Source: Megaleporinus macrocephalus
Lineage: Eukaryota > Chordata > Actinopteri > Characiformes > Anostomidae
Direction of reading: 5' to 3'
NCBI GenBank assembly: GCA_021613375.1
Contig: CM038720.1
Span: forward strand, 12,414,962 to 12,478,961
Length of the DNA stretch: 64,000 nucleotides
Position numbers and translations under genes: made by a program. Numbering within the stretch: position 1 is the stretch's first letter; each line of letters opens with the position of its first letter. Under the pieces are notes generated by a model that was given only the letters and a program-made list of their open reading frames with translations, was not told the origin of the DNA and ran no database searches. Positions 34,471-45,262 of the stretch are shown in pieces.

Positions 34471-34845
34471 AATAGTCAAAATCAAAAAATGTTACCAGCA
34501 TTAAAGGAATAATTAGGATTAGGATGTTCATGTCTAAATCAGCTTATCTAGAGGACAAATAGTAATTATTAGGGGTCTGTGCTGAATTAACCTAACAATA
34601 AAACAATAACAACCCTGAGTCACTGTACTTTACCAAAGATATGAGTATTCTAGGAGAACCACCTGATGGTTACAATAATCCCAGTGCTAGATAACCATTT
34701 TATGTTGTGAGACGTTTGAGAACTAGGGATAGAAATAGGGAGTTGTACTTACTATTTAACTCTAAAAGGAAAGGGTATTGGATCCTCACTATAAAAGAAG
34801 TAGAAACACAAAAAAGCAAAAAGAAAGCAGGACATTTTCCAGGAA

Positions 34846-34901
34846 AGGGAGGAGTGGGAGGAGGGGTGTTGGGGGGGAAGGGGTGGTTTTGGGTGTGGGG
34901 G
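34846..34901 (+). other. G-rich, quadruplex-capable tract
   Basis: Eight or more runs of three or more G within 56 bases, including seven in a row at 34871-34877. It lies in the right part of repeat C. Confidence 0.8.
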
Positions 34902-35354
34902 ATCAAAAGGTTGCAATACGAGACCTCAGTGCTAGATTTTACACACTGCTCTTTTAAAAATAACATGATATAAACATAACATACATGATACAATTACATA
35001 AGGTTACCAGAAAATCATATCTGTGAGAAATGGGCAATCATGCTCACAACATACGCTCCTCTATTTCCTTCGATTTCGGCTGGAGCGTCCCTTTAACTCT
35101 ATACCTTTGTAATCAAATTACAGCATGTGTTGAAAAGAACACAGGAGCCTATATGTGCTAATGCACTGGGACTGTTAGCAGAGCACGTTGAGATTGTAAT
35201 TGTTTGAAGTACCATAAAAATAAATCACGGCTGAAGCATTCTGTCGCCTCTGAGCGGTGATGGTATCAGAGGCAGAGTCGCTGGCAGGGTGTTAAAAATA
35301 GCAGAAGTGAGGATCAGTCACATGGGGAAGGTTAATTACAGTCGACACAAGGCG

Positions 35355-35362
35355 ATATATAG
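35355..35362 (+). promoter_or_regulatory. TATA-like box, putative promoter of tryptophan-repeat gene
   Basis: ATATATAG lies in a moderately GC-rich, repeat-free stretch (about 35180-35420). A start about 25-30 bp downstream would give a short leader ending at the strong donor GTGAGT (35421). The placement is an inference from spacing and the downstream exon; no transcript evidence is available. Confidence 0.4.
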
Positions 35363-35385
35363 GAGCTGCGCCTGACGCCTGCGAA

Positions 35386-35420
35386 CAAGTCCTCAAATTT
35401 GGCTGGGTGCAGTCACAGCG
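35386..35420 (+). other. Putative 5' untranslated leader exon
   Basis: Its start is set only by the TATA spacing. It ends at CACAGCG with donor GTGAGT. The next acceptor on the strand is TCGATTACAG at 35870, eleven bases before the ATG of the coding exon, giving a 450-bp first intron. Confidence 0.4.
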
Positions 35421-35881
35421 GTGAGTGCTTTCACTGTTTTCGTAACAGGCTTTCTGCAGGAACATTAAGCCTCTGTTTGGCTTGAAGCAGCTGCCATTAA
35501 TTCAGAAGCAGGATTAATTGATGTACATGCATGAAATGTGGATGAATATTATCACTATTGGACAATGTGATTAATGTTTTATAAATACAGCCCTTTTTAT
35601 TTAAGAAATGGATCCGAGAATTAATTATAGAAGCAATTTCATGTGCTGTTGGTTTTGCATTACAATGCAAAGGCAAATATATTTAGACGCCTCCTTGCTA
35701 TATATATTTTTGACTGAACACGCAAACACTCTAATGAAAGAGACTAAGATGAATAACACAAACGCAGCCTTATATATTATAATCCATTTCCATTTTAAGA
35801 TATCTTTTCTGGTTATACCCAAAAGAGCCCGAGTGCAGATCGACTTGCTGTCATTCTACATCGATTACAGGTGTTGGCATA

Positions 35882-36015
35882 ATGACGGACAAGAATCCAG
35901 AGGTGTTGGCCAGTGGTGCGTCCATTATGAAGAATGTCTGGGAGATCAGGCTCAGGGAGTATGGGCAAAAGATGAAATTTGAGCAGGAAAGACAGGAGAG
36001 GAGTGCACTGCAGAG
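35882..36015 (+). CDS. Tryptophan-repeat protein, first coding exon
   Basis: Encodes the N-terminal 44 residues and two bases of codon 45. ATG at 35882 has A at -3. The donor is GTAAGA at 36016, and the split codon (AG|A, Arg) is completed by the first base of the exon at 41501, keeping the frame exactly. The peptide is charged and probably helical: MTDKNPEVLASGAS, then MKNVWEIRLREYGQKMKFEQ, then a glutamate/arginine-rich end. I do not recognise it from any named family. Longer open frames overlapping this exon (35608-35982) run through the intron and are not used. Regulation is unknown beyond the putative TATA box upstream. Confidence 0.7.
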
Positions 36016-36188
36016 GTAAGATGATGCAAAATTTTATAATCCTTAGTGCATAAAGTAGGGTTCCACTTTTTGTATGCTTAACTGAATTGTGGAGATGGAG
36101 AAGCCATTCAGAGAGGTTTAATATGGAATATACAACTAATGGGAAACATTAAAGTGGTGATGATGGGAATCAGGCCTTGCAAGGTATT

Positions 36189-37650
36189 TCGCATAACATT
36201 AAAACCACCTCCTCGTGTCTACACACTATCATTATCCATTCTATCAGCTCCACTTACACATACAGGTGTTTTAGTAGTTCTACACCTACAGACTGTAGTT
36301 CATCTGATTCTCTGTATACTTTGTTTCCATGTTCTTCATTGATCAGGACCACCACCGAGCAGGTATTATATGCACTGCAGTGACACTGACGTGGTGGTGG
36401 TCTCTTAGGGCGTTTTTACAGCTGTAGTTCGTTTCACTGGTCCGGATCAGTTAATGAGTTTGTTTACTTGGAGCGTTTCCTCCTCGGTTAAGTTTTCACA
36501 CAGGCTAAAACTGAAACGCACCAAAATGCTTCCCAATGAACCACGTGAGCACGTCGTCTCCTCTGATTGGTCAGAGCTAGCGTGTGAGTAAGAAAGTAAA
36601 CACAGGGAGAAGATCCGGTTTTCCCAAACTACTGCACATTTCTTGTACAGCGTATCACGGAGCAGCAGCAGAGACAGCATCTGTTCATAGCTGTAATAAT
36701 AATCTGATAATATACCAAACTACAGTCCACCTGCAGAACACCCAGCTCACTCCAAACATCAAGTAGACAACGTCCCTCACTGCTAGTCCAAGAGAGACTC
36801 GCTTCATTGTCCTCGACCTGTTAGCTGCTACAGCTATCCAGTTCTCTGTTTACGCCATCTGCCGCATCCCATAATGCAAAGCACACCTGTCTGCAGGAGA
36901 TGTTTAGCTCAAACTTGAGGAGTCGGAACGAGGTCGGATGACGCTCTCACCAAAAACAAACCGCTCCGGAGTTCGTTTGGAACCGGACCGAGACCACCTC
37001 CTCTCGAGGATCTTGGTGTGGTTATTTTGGTCCGCACCCGAGTGCGATTACAGTTTGCACTCCTGCCCGAACCGCACCAAGGGTACAAACAAACCAGAGT
37101 ACATTTTAACCAGACTAAATAGCGCTGGTGTGGTGGTGGTGTGTTAGTGCGTGTTGTGCTGGTATGAGTGGATCAGACACAGCAGTGCTGCTGGAGTTTT
37201 TAAACACTGTGTCCACTCACTGTCCGCTCTATTAGACACTCCTGCATTGCTAGTCCACTGTGTAGATGTAAAGTCAGAGATGATCTGTTGCTGCACAGTT
37301 TGTGTTCTTTAGTCCTTCATCAGTGATCACAGGACGCCGCTCACAGGACACTGTTGGCTGGGTGTTGCTGATTGGTGGACTGTTCTCAGTCCAGCAGTGA
37401 CACTGAGGTGTTTAAACACTCTTGTCATCATGTCATTGCTGAGAATGATCCACCTCCCTACTAGTATCTGCTCTGTGATGGTCCTGGTTGTGACCATTAT
37501 AGAACAGGGTGAAAGGGGATAAACAATGTATGCTGAGACACAGATGGACTACAGTCTGTAACTGTGGAACTGTCCTATATGGTAAGTGGAGCTGTTAAAA
37601 TAGACAATGTGATAGATATAAGGAGGTGGTTTTAATGTTATGGCTGATCA
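36189..37650. mobile_element. Long-inverted-repeat MITE, family B copy 2, with nested insert
   Basis: Left end CATAACATTAAAACCACCTC and right end, in reverse, CATAACATTAAAACCACCTC are identical over 20 bp. Internal landmarks of the family are present on both sides. The middle is interrupted by a foreign 0.7-kb segment (36408-37130). It lies in the large intron of the tryptophan-repeat gene. Confidence 0.88.
36408..37130. mobile_element. Element nested in MITE family B
   Basis: This block is absent from the other three family B copies. GTGGTGGT occurs on both sides of it and may be a target duplication. Its edges carry partly inverted sequence (GAGTTTGTTTACTTGG left; AACAAACCAGAGTACATTTTAACC right) and it holds GC-rich words such as TTGGAACCGGACCGAGACCA. 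The small open frames in it look incidental. Family not assigned. Confidence 0.55.
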
Positions 37651-38432
37651 GTGAGTGAAATTGTACATTGTGTTAAAGTTTTTATTTTGAAAATGAATAA
37701 ACACATCCTCTACACTCTCTAAAAAAGATAGAAAACTTCCAGTGGGGTGGTACCACTCTTGTCTCTGGGGTGGTTATTAAACCTTGTTCCATTTTTTAAA
37801 ACTGGTATTGCCTCCACACACTCTGTCTTGTCTCCAGCCTTTTCATTTTAATCGCCTGGTTTAAAAAATAAGGTACAAGCATGTACCCCTCACCTCGTAA
37901 AATGCATTCAGACTACACAGTGGGACCCTAAAACCACTGATGCACCTTGGAGGGTACATACACTTAGTCTGAATAAAAGATGCACTCACATAGTACCCTT
38001 TTGTTCTACACTTTTTGAGTGTAGAGCATAAATATAACATAAATATGGCATTTGTTCTGCATATTTTAGTGCAAAACTTCTGTATAAAACATGAAATATA
38101 AATGCTGCTATAACTTTTGCACAGTCTTCATTTTAGGGTTTGTTTTCTTCCCAAAAAGAGGTTGTGCAGAAAGTATTGCAGAAAATTGTTTTCTACAGAA
38201 GTCCAGAGAGGTAGTTATTATTTTCTAAACTGTTATCTTGAGATCATGGCTTAATTGTTTAGTGCTCTCAAGTTAACAACCTCACTTTCGAAACCTCACA
38301 ACTGATTTCTCTTGTGGTCTCAGGATAAAAAAGTGTTTTTAAGTGGTCAAGATCACAACTCACCTTGGGATCAGAAGACAAATATTTAGCATTACTAAGA
38401 AAGCTACTTTACTTATCTTGAGATCATATCAG
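37651..38432. other. Intronic sequence, nothing recognised
   Basis: AT-rich intron of the tryptophan-repeat gene; no element ends or exon seen. Confidence 0.4.
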
Positions 38433-39570
38433 TTCTAAAATGTTTGTCTGGTAGTGATCTAGAACGTTTGTCTGGTAGTGTACTAAAACGTTTGGCTGGT
38501 AGTGTACTAAAATGTTTGGCTGGTAGTGATCTAAAACGTTTGACTGGTAGTGTACTAAAACGTTTGACTGGTAGTGTACTAAAATGTTTGGCTGGTAGTG
38601 ATCTAAAACGTTTGACTGGTAGTGTACTAAAATGTTTGGCTGGTAGTGATCTAAAACTTTTGACTGGTAGTGTACTAAAATGTTTGACTGGTAGTGATCT
38701 AAAACATTTGACTGGTAGTGTATCTAAAACGTTTGACTGGTAGTGTATCTAAAATGTTTGGCTGGTAGTGATCTAATACGTTTGACTGGTAGTGTACTAA
38801 AACATTTGACTGGTAGTGTTCTAAAATGTTTGACTGGTAGTGTTCTAATACGTTTGGCTGGTAGTGTACTAAAACGTTTGACTGGTAGTGTACTAAAACG
38901 CTTGGCTGGTAGTGTACTAAAACGTTTGGCTGGTAGTGTACTAAAATGTTTGGCTGGTAGTGTACTAAAATGTTTGGCTCGTAGTGTTTTAAAACGTTTG
39001 GCTGGTAGTGTACTAAAATGTTTGGCTCGTAGTGTTTTAAAACGTTTCGCTGGTAGTGTACTAAAACGTTTGGCTGGTAGTGTACTAAAATGTTTGGCTG
39101 GTAGTGTACTAAAATGTTTGGCTCGTAGTGTTTTAAAACGTTTGGCAGGTAGTGTTTTAAAACGTTTGACTGGTAGTGTACTAAAACGTTTGGCTGGTAG
39201 TGTACTAAAACATTTGGCTGGTAGTGTACTAAAATGTTTGGCTCGTAGTGTTTTAAAACGTTTGGTTGGTAGTGTACTAAAATGTTTGGCTCGTAGTGTT
39301 TCAAAATGTTTGGCTGGTAGTGTATTAAAACGTTTGACTGGTAGTGATCTAAAACGTTTGACTGGTAGTGTACTAAAACGTTTGGCTGGTAGTGTACTAA
39401 AACGTTTGGCAGGTAGTGTACTAAAACGTTTGGCTGGTAGTGTACTAAAACGTTTGGCTGGTAGTGTTATAATACGTTTGACTGGTAGTGTTCTAATATG
39501 TTTGGCTGGTAGTGTTTTAAAACATTTGGCTGGTAGTGTTATAATACGTTTGACTGGTAGTGTTCTAAAA
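38433..39570. repeat. 24-bp minisatellite, array B, inverted relative to array A
   Basis: About 47 copies of GTACTAAAACGTTTGGCTGG plus TAGT, the reverse complement of the array A unit. Variants (GATCT, GTTTT, GGCTC, GACTG) are interspersed; a GGCTCGTAGTGTTTT subtype recurs in a block-like pattern between 38977 and 39300. The unit is a whole number of codons, so frames of up to about 330 codons stay open on both strands; these are artefacts. It sits inside the large intron of the tryptophan-repeat gene. Confidence 0.95.
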
Positions 39571-40685
39571 CTAAGGCTGAATGTAAAGTTGCTCTCCAGT
39601 TTGCATCCAGTTTGGTCCTGTAGGTGTTTTTCTTCTGGCCCCCAGAGAAAGTTACACTGAAATAACTCTAATCTTAGCAGTGGCCTGATAATTTTAGTCC
39701 CATCTGAAAACACATCTTTGAGACGTTTCCTGGCAGATGCTGTCTTACTTCAGAAGGATAAGTTTTCTGACCTCAGCTGCTCAACACATTTAGTCTCTTA
39801 CGGTGCACATGATGGCCACCAGGCATTTGACTCGCCACTTTTTGACCGAGTTTGGAACATGCCTGACCTACAGGAAAGAAAGTGAAAACAATCAAAATGT
39901 CCTGTTTATTATATGGGTGGGGGGGTTGGGGGGGTTCCCAAACAACGAAACCTTTAGTAAGAGTACTGCCGCAACTCACTTGATTCAAGAACTAATACAT
40001 TTGCTTACACAGTTTATGTTCCATACTATGTAAAATGGGACCTGTAATTACATTACAGCCAAAACATATGATGTATGTAATCATCATCAGCAAGTTTCAG
40101 GTCTTCAGAAAAAAGTTGTCATTTGTCATTCAGCTGCAGTTCCACCAAACTTGCTCCACCATTTTTGGCGGGTATACCTCTGACATGTACCCATTTTACA
40201 TGTACCCAGAATCACTTCTACATCTCTCATCTCCCTGAATCACTCAACCATGTACTTGATCTGGGAGGTAGAACTTCATACAGCTTCTACAGTGAGCTGC
40301 AGCAGGAGCAAGAAAGGGGTATTTTAGCAGCAGCTACAGAAATAGAACTTGGCTTAGTATACACAAAATCATTAATGATCAGTAAGTAAGTCTCTTTGAC
40401 GACTTGACCATATGTGACAAAAAGGGTTCAAAAGAAATAAAACCCACTAGAATCTTGCTCAATCCTCCTGTAATTAATCCATTTTTAATCATATATATAT
40501 ATCCTTTTTTTGTTACTGAACTCTCACCTGAAAACTTTTGTAAAGCATTGTCGTAGAGTAATAATAATATCAAATAATAATGTTAAATGAGGTAGATGTT
40601 AAAGGCTTTATATACTTTGGATGTCAAACCACCCTGAATGGCATCTTCTGAATGGCTGAGATTACTCTGTAATTCATTCAGTGAC
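39571..40685. other. Intronic sequence with a G-rich tract
   Basis: No exon supported. A GGGTGGGGGGGTTGGGGGGG run lies near 39916-39937. Otherwise unassigned. Confidence 0.4.
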
Positions 40686-41330
40686 CCTCATTGAGCACTT
40701 TAACGGGAAAACCTAATACCTTCTACCATTCTTTGTCCATTTGATCAGCTCCACCTACCATGTAGGCGCATTTTGTAGCTCTACAATTACAGGTTGTAAT
40801 CCCTCTGTTTCTCTGTACACTAAGTTACCCTGTTCTTCAGAGGTCAGGATCCCCACAGGACCACCACAGAGCAGGTATTATTTGGCATGGTGGTAGTGTG
40901 TTAGTGTGTGTTGCACGGCTACAAGTCGATCAGTGCTGTTGGAGTCTTTAAACATTGAGTCTACTTTCTGTCCACTCTTTTTAAAGACTCCAACCTTGTG
41001 GGTCCACCTTGTAGATTTAAAGTCAGAGGTGATTAGTTGGTTAGTGGACTATTCTCAGTCCAGCAGTGACGCTGAGGTGTTTAAACACTCCAGAAGCACT
41101 GCTGTGTCTGATCCACACACACCAACACAACACACCACCACTACATCAGTGTCACTGCAGTGCTGAGAATGATACCAAAATTATACCTGCTCTGTGGTGG
41201 TCCAGTGGGGAAAATATGTGGACTACACTGTGTAGCTGTAGAACTATAAAGTGCTCCTATATGGTAAGTGGATCTGAAATGGACTATGAGTATAGAACAA
41301 GGTGGTGTTCCTAATAGAGTGCTCAGTGAG
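40686..41330. mobile_element. Long-inverted-repeat MITE, family B copy 3
   Basis: Left TGATCAGCTCCACCTACCAT, internal GGACCACCACAGAGCAGGTA, mid GACGCTGAGGTGTTTAAACA, right CTGCTCTGTGGTGGTCC and CTCCTATATGGTAAGTGGAT. The ends read TGAGCACTTTAACGGG and, in reverse, TGAGCACTCTATTAGG. It ends 170 bp before the long coding exon. Confidence 0.85.
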
Positions 41331-41500
41331 TAAATAAACTTGAGTAGTAATAGCTTGATCAATAATTCCTAGTAGGTTGCTTTTAAAAAAAAATACAAAT
41401 GCAATCTTCAATTTAGCTCCAAGTGATTTTTAGAAACACTCAAGCAAGTTTCCAAACAGTTCTTATTTTCAGTAATTCTACTTCTAATTCTTTACTGCAG

Positions 41501-44183
41501 AATTAATGAAGACTGGGCTAAACGCATGTCTGGAAAGGTAAAACCAAGAAGGGTTGAAAGAAAAGTCAACCCTCCAGAGGAGTCGCCTGTGCAGACTTAC
41601 AAGGCCAAGCAGATGGCTTTGGGCAGGCCTAGTGGATTCGTTAGCAGTCGACCACAAAAGCCTGCTGATGTCAAAAAAGACGTCGCAAAAAGAAATAAGC
41701 TTACTTTGTTACTTAGTCTGAATGAGAAACAGCCAGGCCTGATGATATGGACAAAGTCTTGGAAGTTCTCACAGCCTTTGCCACAACGAGGGGAGATGCC
41801 TCCTGCATCAGACTGGGGTCAGCAATGGAAATGTTTAAATATCCAACCAAGCATTGAGGGCAAATCTTGGACTGAACATGAACATGATGATACAAACAAT
41901 GATATTGCCTACAAAGGGGTTCTGTTTCCATTGGAGAAGACTGTCAAACCTCTGTACTCTGGGAAATTTGAGGAACATTTGGTTACAATAGAATGGGAAA
42001 AATCTTGGAAGTACACCAAGCAAAGCAGCGATAGTCATGGAGGTGGAAAAAATGGTCCCAAGTATTCAAGACAAGAGAAACTCGACATACTCTATCAATC
42101 TCACTGTTACAATGAAGAAAGGTGCTCATCCAAGTGGAACGATTCCTGGAAGTCAGGAAAGCCTCCTAGAGAGGAAAGTATTATATTTACATGTAAATCT
42201 GAAAGTCAGAAGGAAAACAACATGGAAAATGAAGAACAGTCTACAATGTCATGGGGTCAATCTTGGAAGCATTTTAAGAAAGAGCTTCACATGAAATCAA
42301 CAAGACCTTCTACTCCACCTGATTGGGTGGACTCTTGGAGAGTTTCGAAACCTGTGCCGCCAATTTTGCAGCAACTGAAGATATCAAATGTATCTGAGCC
42401 TCAAATGAGCATGCCCGAGGAGCGGCTAGATCCTAAATCCTACCAAACAATAATGGACGCTTCAAAAGAAGAAAAGTACAACCTGTTGTGGAGTTCCCAA
42501 TTCCAAGGAAAAGATGTTCCTTTGCCTGCCACTGAGTGGCAAAAGTCATGGATGACCCTTAAGAATGTCTCAGAGTATAAAGAGCAGCCTATGGAGAAAA
42601 CAGAAAATCCAAAGCTTGCAACAATACAGCAAGTACTCCCAATGAAACATGTTGAATTTGAGGTATTCTTGTATCCAAGGAAACATAAACCTGCAGAGGT
42701 GCTTGAGCTCTCAAAGCACATGGACAAAGACACCTTCATTTCGAGGTGGAAAGATTCTTGGAAGTCATTAAAAAACCAACGCAGGCAAGAAAGGATCCAG
42801 AGCAGACTACAAAGAATGTCACTCCCGACCCAAGCTGCCACACCACAACCATCTTTAACAGAGTGGGCCAGTTCCTGGAGGTTCACAAATCTAAATGCTA
42901 ACCAGGACAGCAACCTCTGGCAGCAAGGTTGGTCTACCTATACCCAAAATCGTCCTGACAGGCGGGTTAGGGAGGAGGCGTTGAATGAGGGAGCCCCCCG
43001 TAATGGGCCTACAGGTGCCCGTGGATGGGGTGAGTCTTGGAGATCCACCAGACACCAGCACCGTGTGGAAAGGGAAGCCACTCGTACCACACTTCCGTCC
43101 ACCCAGCTAAAAGATACCCAAATAAACAGGAGAGAGAGATCTTTGGCAGACTGGGAACAATCTTGGCAATTCTCCACCGACCATTCCCACCATGACAGAC
43201 CGTCCACAACAGAGTGGGCAGATTCTTGGAGATTCTGTAGTTTCCACTGTGAGAATTGGGCGGAAAGTCAACCTAAGTCTAACTGGCATGAGAAGACATT
43301 GGAAATCAAAGCCAGAAAGGAGCTTCAACGTCCTTCACATAAACTCAGCAGATCATTTGAGCCTCAAACTTTTAAAGAAAGGTTTCCACCACAGGAATGG
43401 AAAGATTCATGGAAGTTAAAAAAGTTTGATGGAAAAGAGCAGCCCAGATCTGGACTTCTCATGAGGGAGTTTGTACAACCCTGGGATGAATCCTGGATGG
43501 TTAGTACCACACAGCTTTACAGGAGTGAACATACAATGTCATCATCCATGCACGGTCATTCAGTGTCTAGCGCCACACAGTATGACAGCACATCTGAATG
43601 GGGCAAATTATGGAAGATATCAAACCCCCAGCCTCCAGCCAACATTGCGTTGTGGTCTGAAGCCAACCCAAACCCATACAATCCACAACAAATGGTTTTC
43701 TGGTCACAATACAAAAGCAACAATTATGTGTTTTTCCCTCTTGACAAAGATTATGCCTCTCTGGGAAGGTGGGGTCATGCCTGGAAGTTCATGAAACTGG
43801 AAAGCAAGTCTATGATAAGCCAATCGAAGCAAATAGATGACTCTGTGATAATGAGCAAGAGAGTAAAGGCAAAAAAGCATATGTTTTCTCAGATATACAA
43901 AGAAGTACCACAAGCCAAGCGATGGGCAGATGCTTGTAAACTAGCGAAGACTCAGCCACGTCCAAAGCGCGATGTCAGGCGCGCTGCTGGCCAAGGACTA
44001 GATGAATCTGATAAAGCAATGTTTGCCAAATGGGCTGAATCGTGGAGATTCGTGACTGACTCAGTGAGTGATGAGCCAGTGAAAACGTCAGTATGTCTTA
44101 CTGACTGGGAGGACTCCTGGAAGTTCCTGCTCAAAGTTTATCCACCGCAGAATGGCCCGAAGAAGATTAAGGGACGTTCTTGA
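41501..44183 (+). CDS. Tryptophan-repeat protein, long terminal exon
   Basis: The acceptor ATTCTTTACTGCAG ends at 41500. The frame then reads INEDWAKR before the internal Met at 41526 and stays open to a TGA at 44181-44183. With the first exon the product is 938 residues. From about residue 128 to 919 it carries 20 copies of a short motif, W-x-x-[S]-W-[KR], for example WTKSWK, WEKSWK, WKDSWK, WADSWR, WAESWR and WEDSWK. They are separated by about 15-80 hydrophilic, Lys/Ser/Pro-rich residues. Copy 18 (WADACK) has Cys for the second Trp. A secondary block, [VF]-x-FPL[ED]K, occurs twice. Roughly 47 of 938 residues are Trp, far above normal. No signal peptide, membrane segment or catalytic domain is seen. 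I recognise no family and assign no function; a largely disordered scaffold is an inference. Confidence 0.85.
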
Positions 44184-44407
44184 CTTGTTTCCGGTTCAGT
44201 GGATACATGTAGATCTAAGTTTCAGGAAGGGATAAGAACGGTATGTGTAGGTTTATGGAATGGTTGGTGAAGGAGAAAGTTGAAAGCAAGCAAGTAAGTA
44301 TTTAAGTATTATAGTGTATGAGAGAAATACAATAGAGAGAGATACATGCTCCTAAGCCATAATGTGGTTGCTCAGTCTTGTATCAGTATTATGTTTTCAC
44401 TGTTGTA

Positions 44408-44413
44408 ATTAAA
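44408..44413 (+). promoter_or_regulatory. Poly(A) signal of tryptophan-repeat gene
   Basis: ATTAAA lies 225 bp after the stop codon, followed within 30 bp by a T-rich, GT-containing stretch (TTTTTGTCATTTTTTTG). It is the first plausible polyadenylation hexamer after the stop. Confidence 0.5.
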
Positions 44414-44561
44414 ACCTTCTGCCTCCATTTTTGTCATTTTTTTGAGAAATTTTGAGAATGTCCTCTTGCTATTAGGCTGTGGCAAAATTTCTTAATGAAT
44501 AGATCAATAGCAGTAGTAAGTTACTAGGGATTTTGACGACTTGTTTCTTGTTTCTCCTCGT

Positions 44562-45262
44562 ATTATCCATTTTATTAGCTTCACTTACCTTATAGGTGCA
44601 TGTTGTTCTGTAATTACAGAATAAGAAACAAAATTGAAAAAAGGCTATTTCTAGTACACAGCTGGACCTTTGAACTATCCTTGGGCCTTTGATGGTACAT
44701 TTACCTTGGTTGTACCTTAATAACAAAAATATACCAGCACAGTGCCTTTTTCTGACCATACCACCACCCCAATAATACCAACTCTGTGGTGGTAAATTTA
44801 GTTAATTTTTGAAAAAAAATGTTTATCCTCTTTCACCCCGATCTTGAATGCTCAGGACCCCCATAGAGCAGCTACAGAGCAGAGCAGCTACTATTAGGGA
44901 GATGGATCTTTTTCAGCACTGCAGTCACACTGACATGATGGTGGTGTGTTAGTGTGTGTTGTGCTGGTATGGGTGAATCAGTGTCACTGCTGGACTGAGA
45001 ATATCCCGCCAACCAGCAACATCCAGCCAACAGTGTCCTGTGGGCAGAATCCTGGGACCACTGAGGAAGGACCAGAGGATGACCAACATAAACTCTGCAG
45101 GAACAGATGAGCTATTGTCTCTGACTTCAGATCTACGTGTGATCTTGACCATTAATGAATGGGGTTTAAGTGGAATCACAAATTAGGCAAAGAAGCTCAT
45201 GGACTACAGTCTGTAATTGTAGAACTGCAAAGTGCTGTTATATCCTTAAAGTTTGAGAATTT
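44562..45262. mobile_element. Long-inverted-repeat MITE, family B copy 4
   Basis: TTATCCATTTTATTAGCTTC and CTTATAGGTGCATGTT at the left; GGTGTGTTAGTGTGTGTTGT and CAGTGTCACTGCTGGACTGA in the middle; TCATGGACTACAGTCTGTAA at the right. Partly rearranged and more decayed than the other copies. Confidence 0.75.

Larger units (their letters stand above)
33590..34968 (+). mobile_element. Interspersed repeat C, near full length, split by a SINE
   Basis: Left end TGTGTAAGATTTAAGGGCAT, then GCAGTGTTTCTACAGTAGCC. The right end has GGTTGCAATACGAGACCTCA, GTGCTAGATTTTACACACTG and CTCTTTTA, the inverted form of the left end. A minus-orientation SINE (34105-34470) interrupts it. No coding capacity. Confidence 0.75.

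Noticed and set aside
35608..35982. 124-codon plus-strand frame over the first coding exon
   Set aside because: It uses a different frame and reads across the proposed intron; the 35882 ATG frame joins the next exon exactly.
38699..39713. Open frames of 201, 305 and 329 codons on both strands
   Set aside because: They run through the 24-bp minisatellite, whose unit is exactly eight codons, so any stop-free frame stays open. The peptides are pure tandem repeats with no promoter or splice context.
42440..42913. 157-codon and several shorter minus-strand frames over 41.7-44.1 kb
   Set aside because: Shadows of the long tryptophan-repeat exon; they lack start context and recognisable domains.
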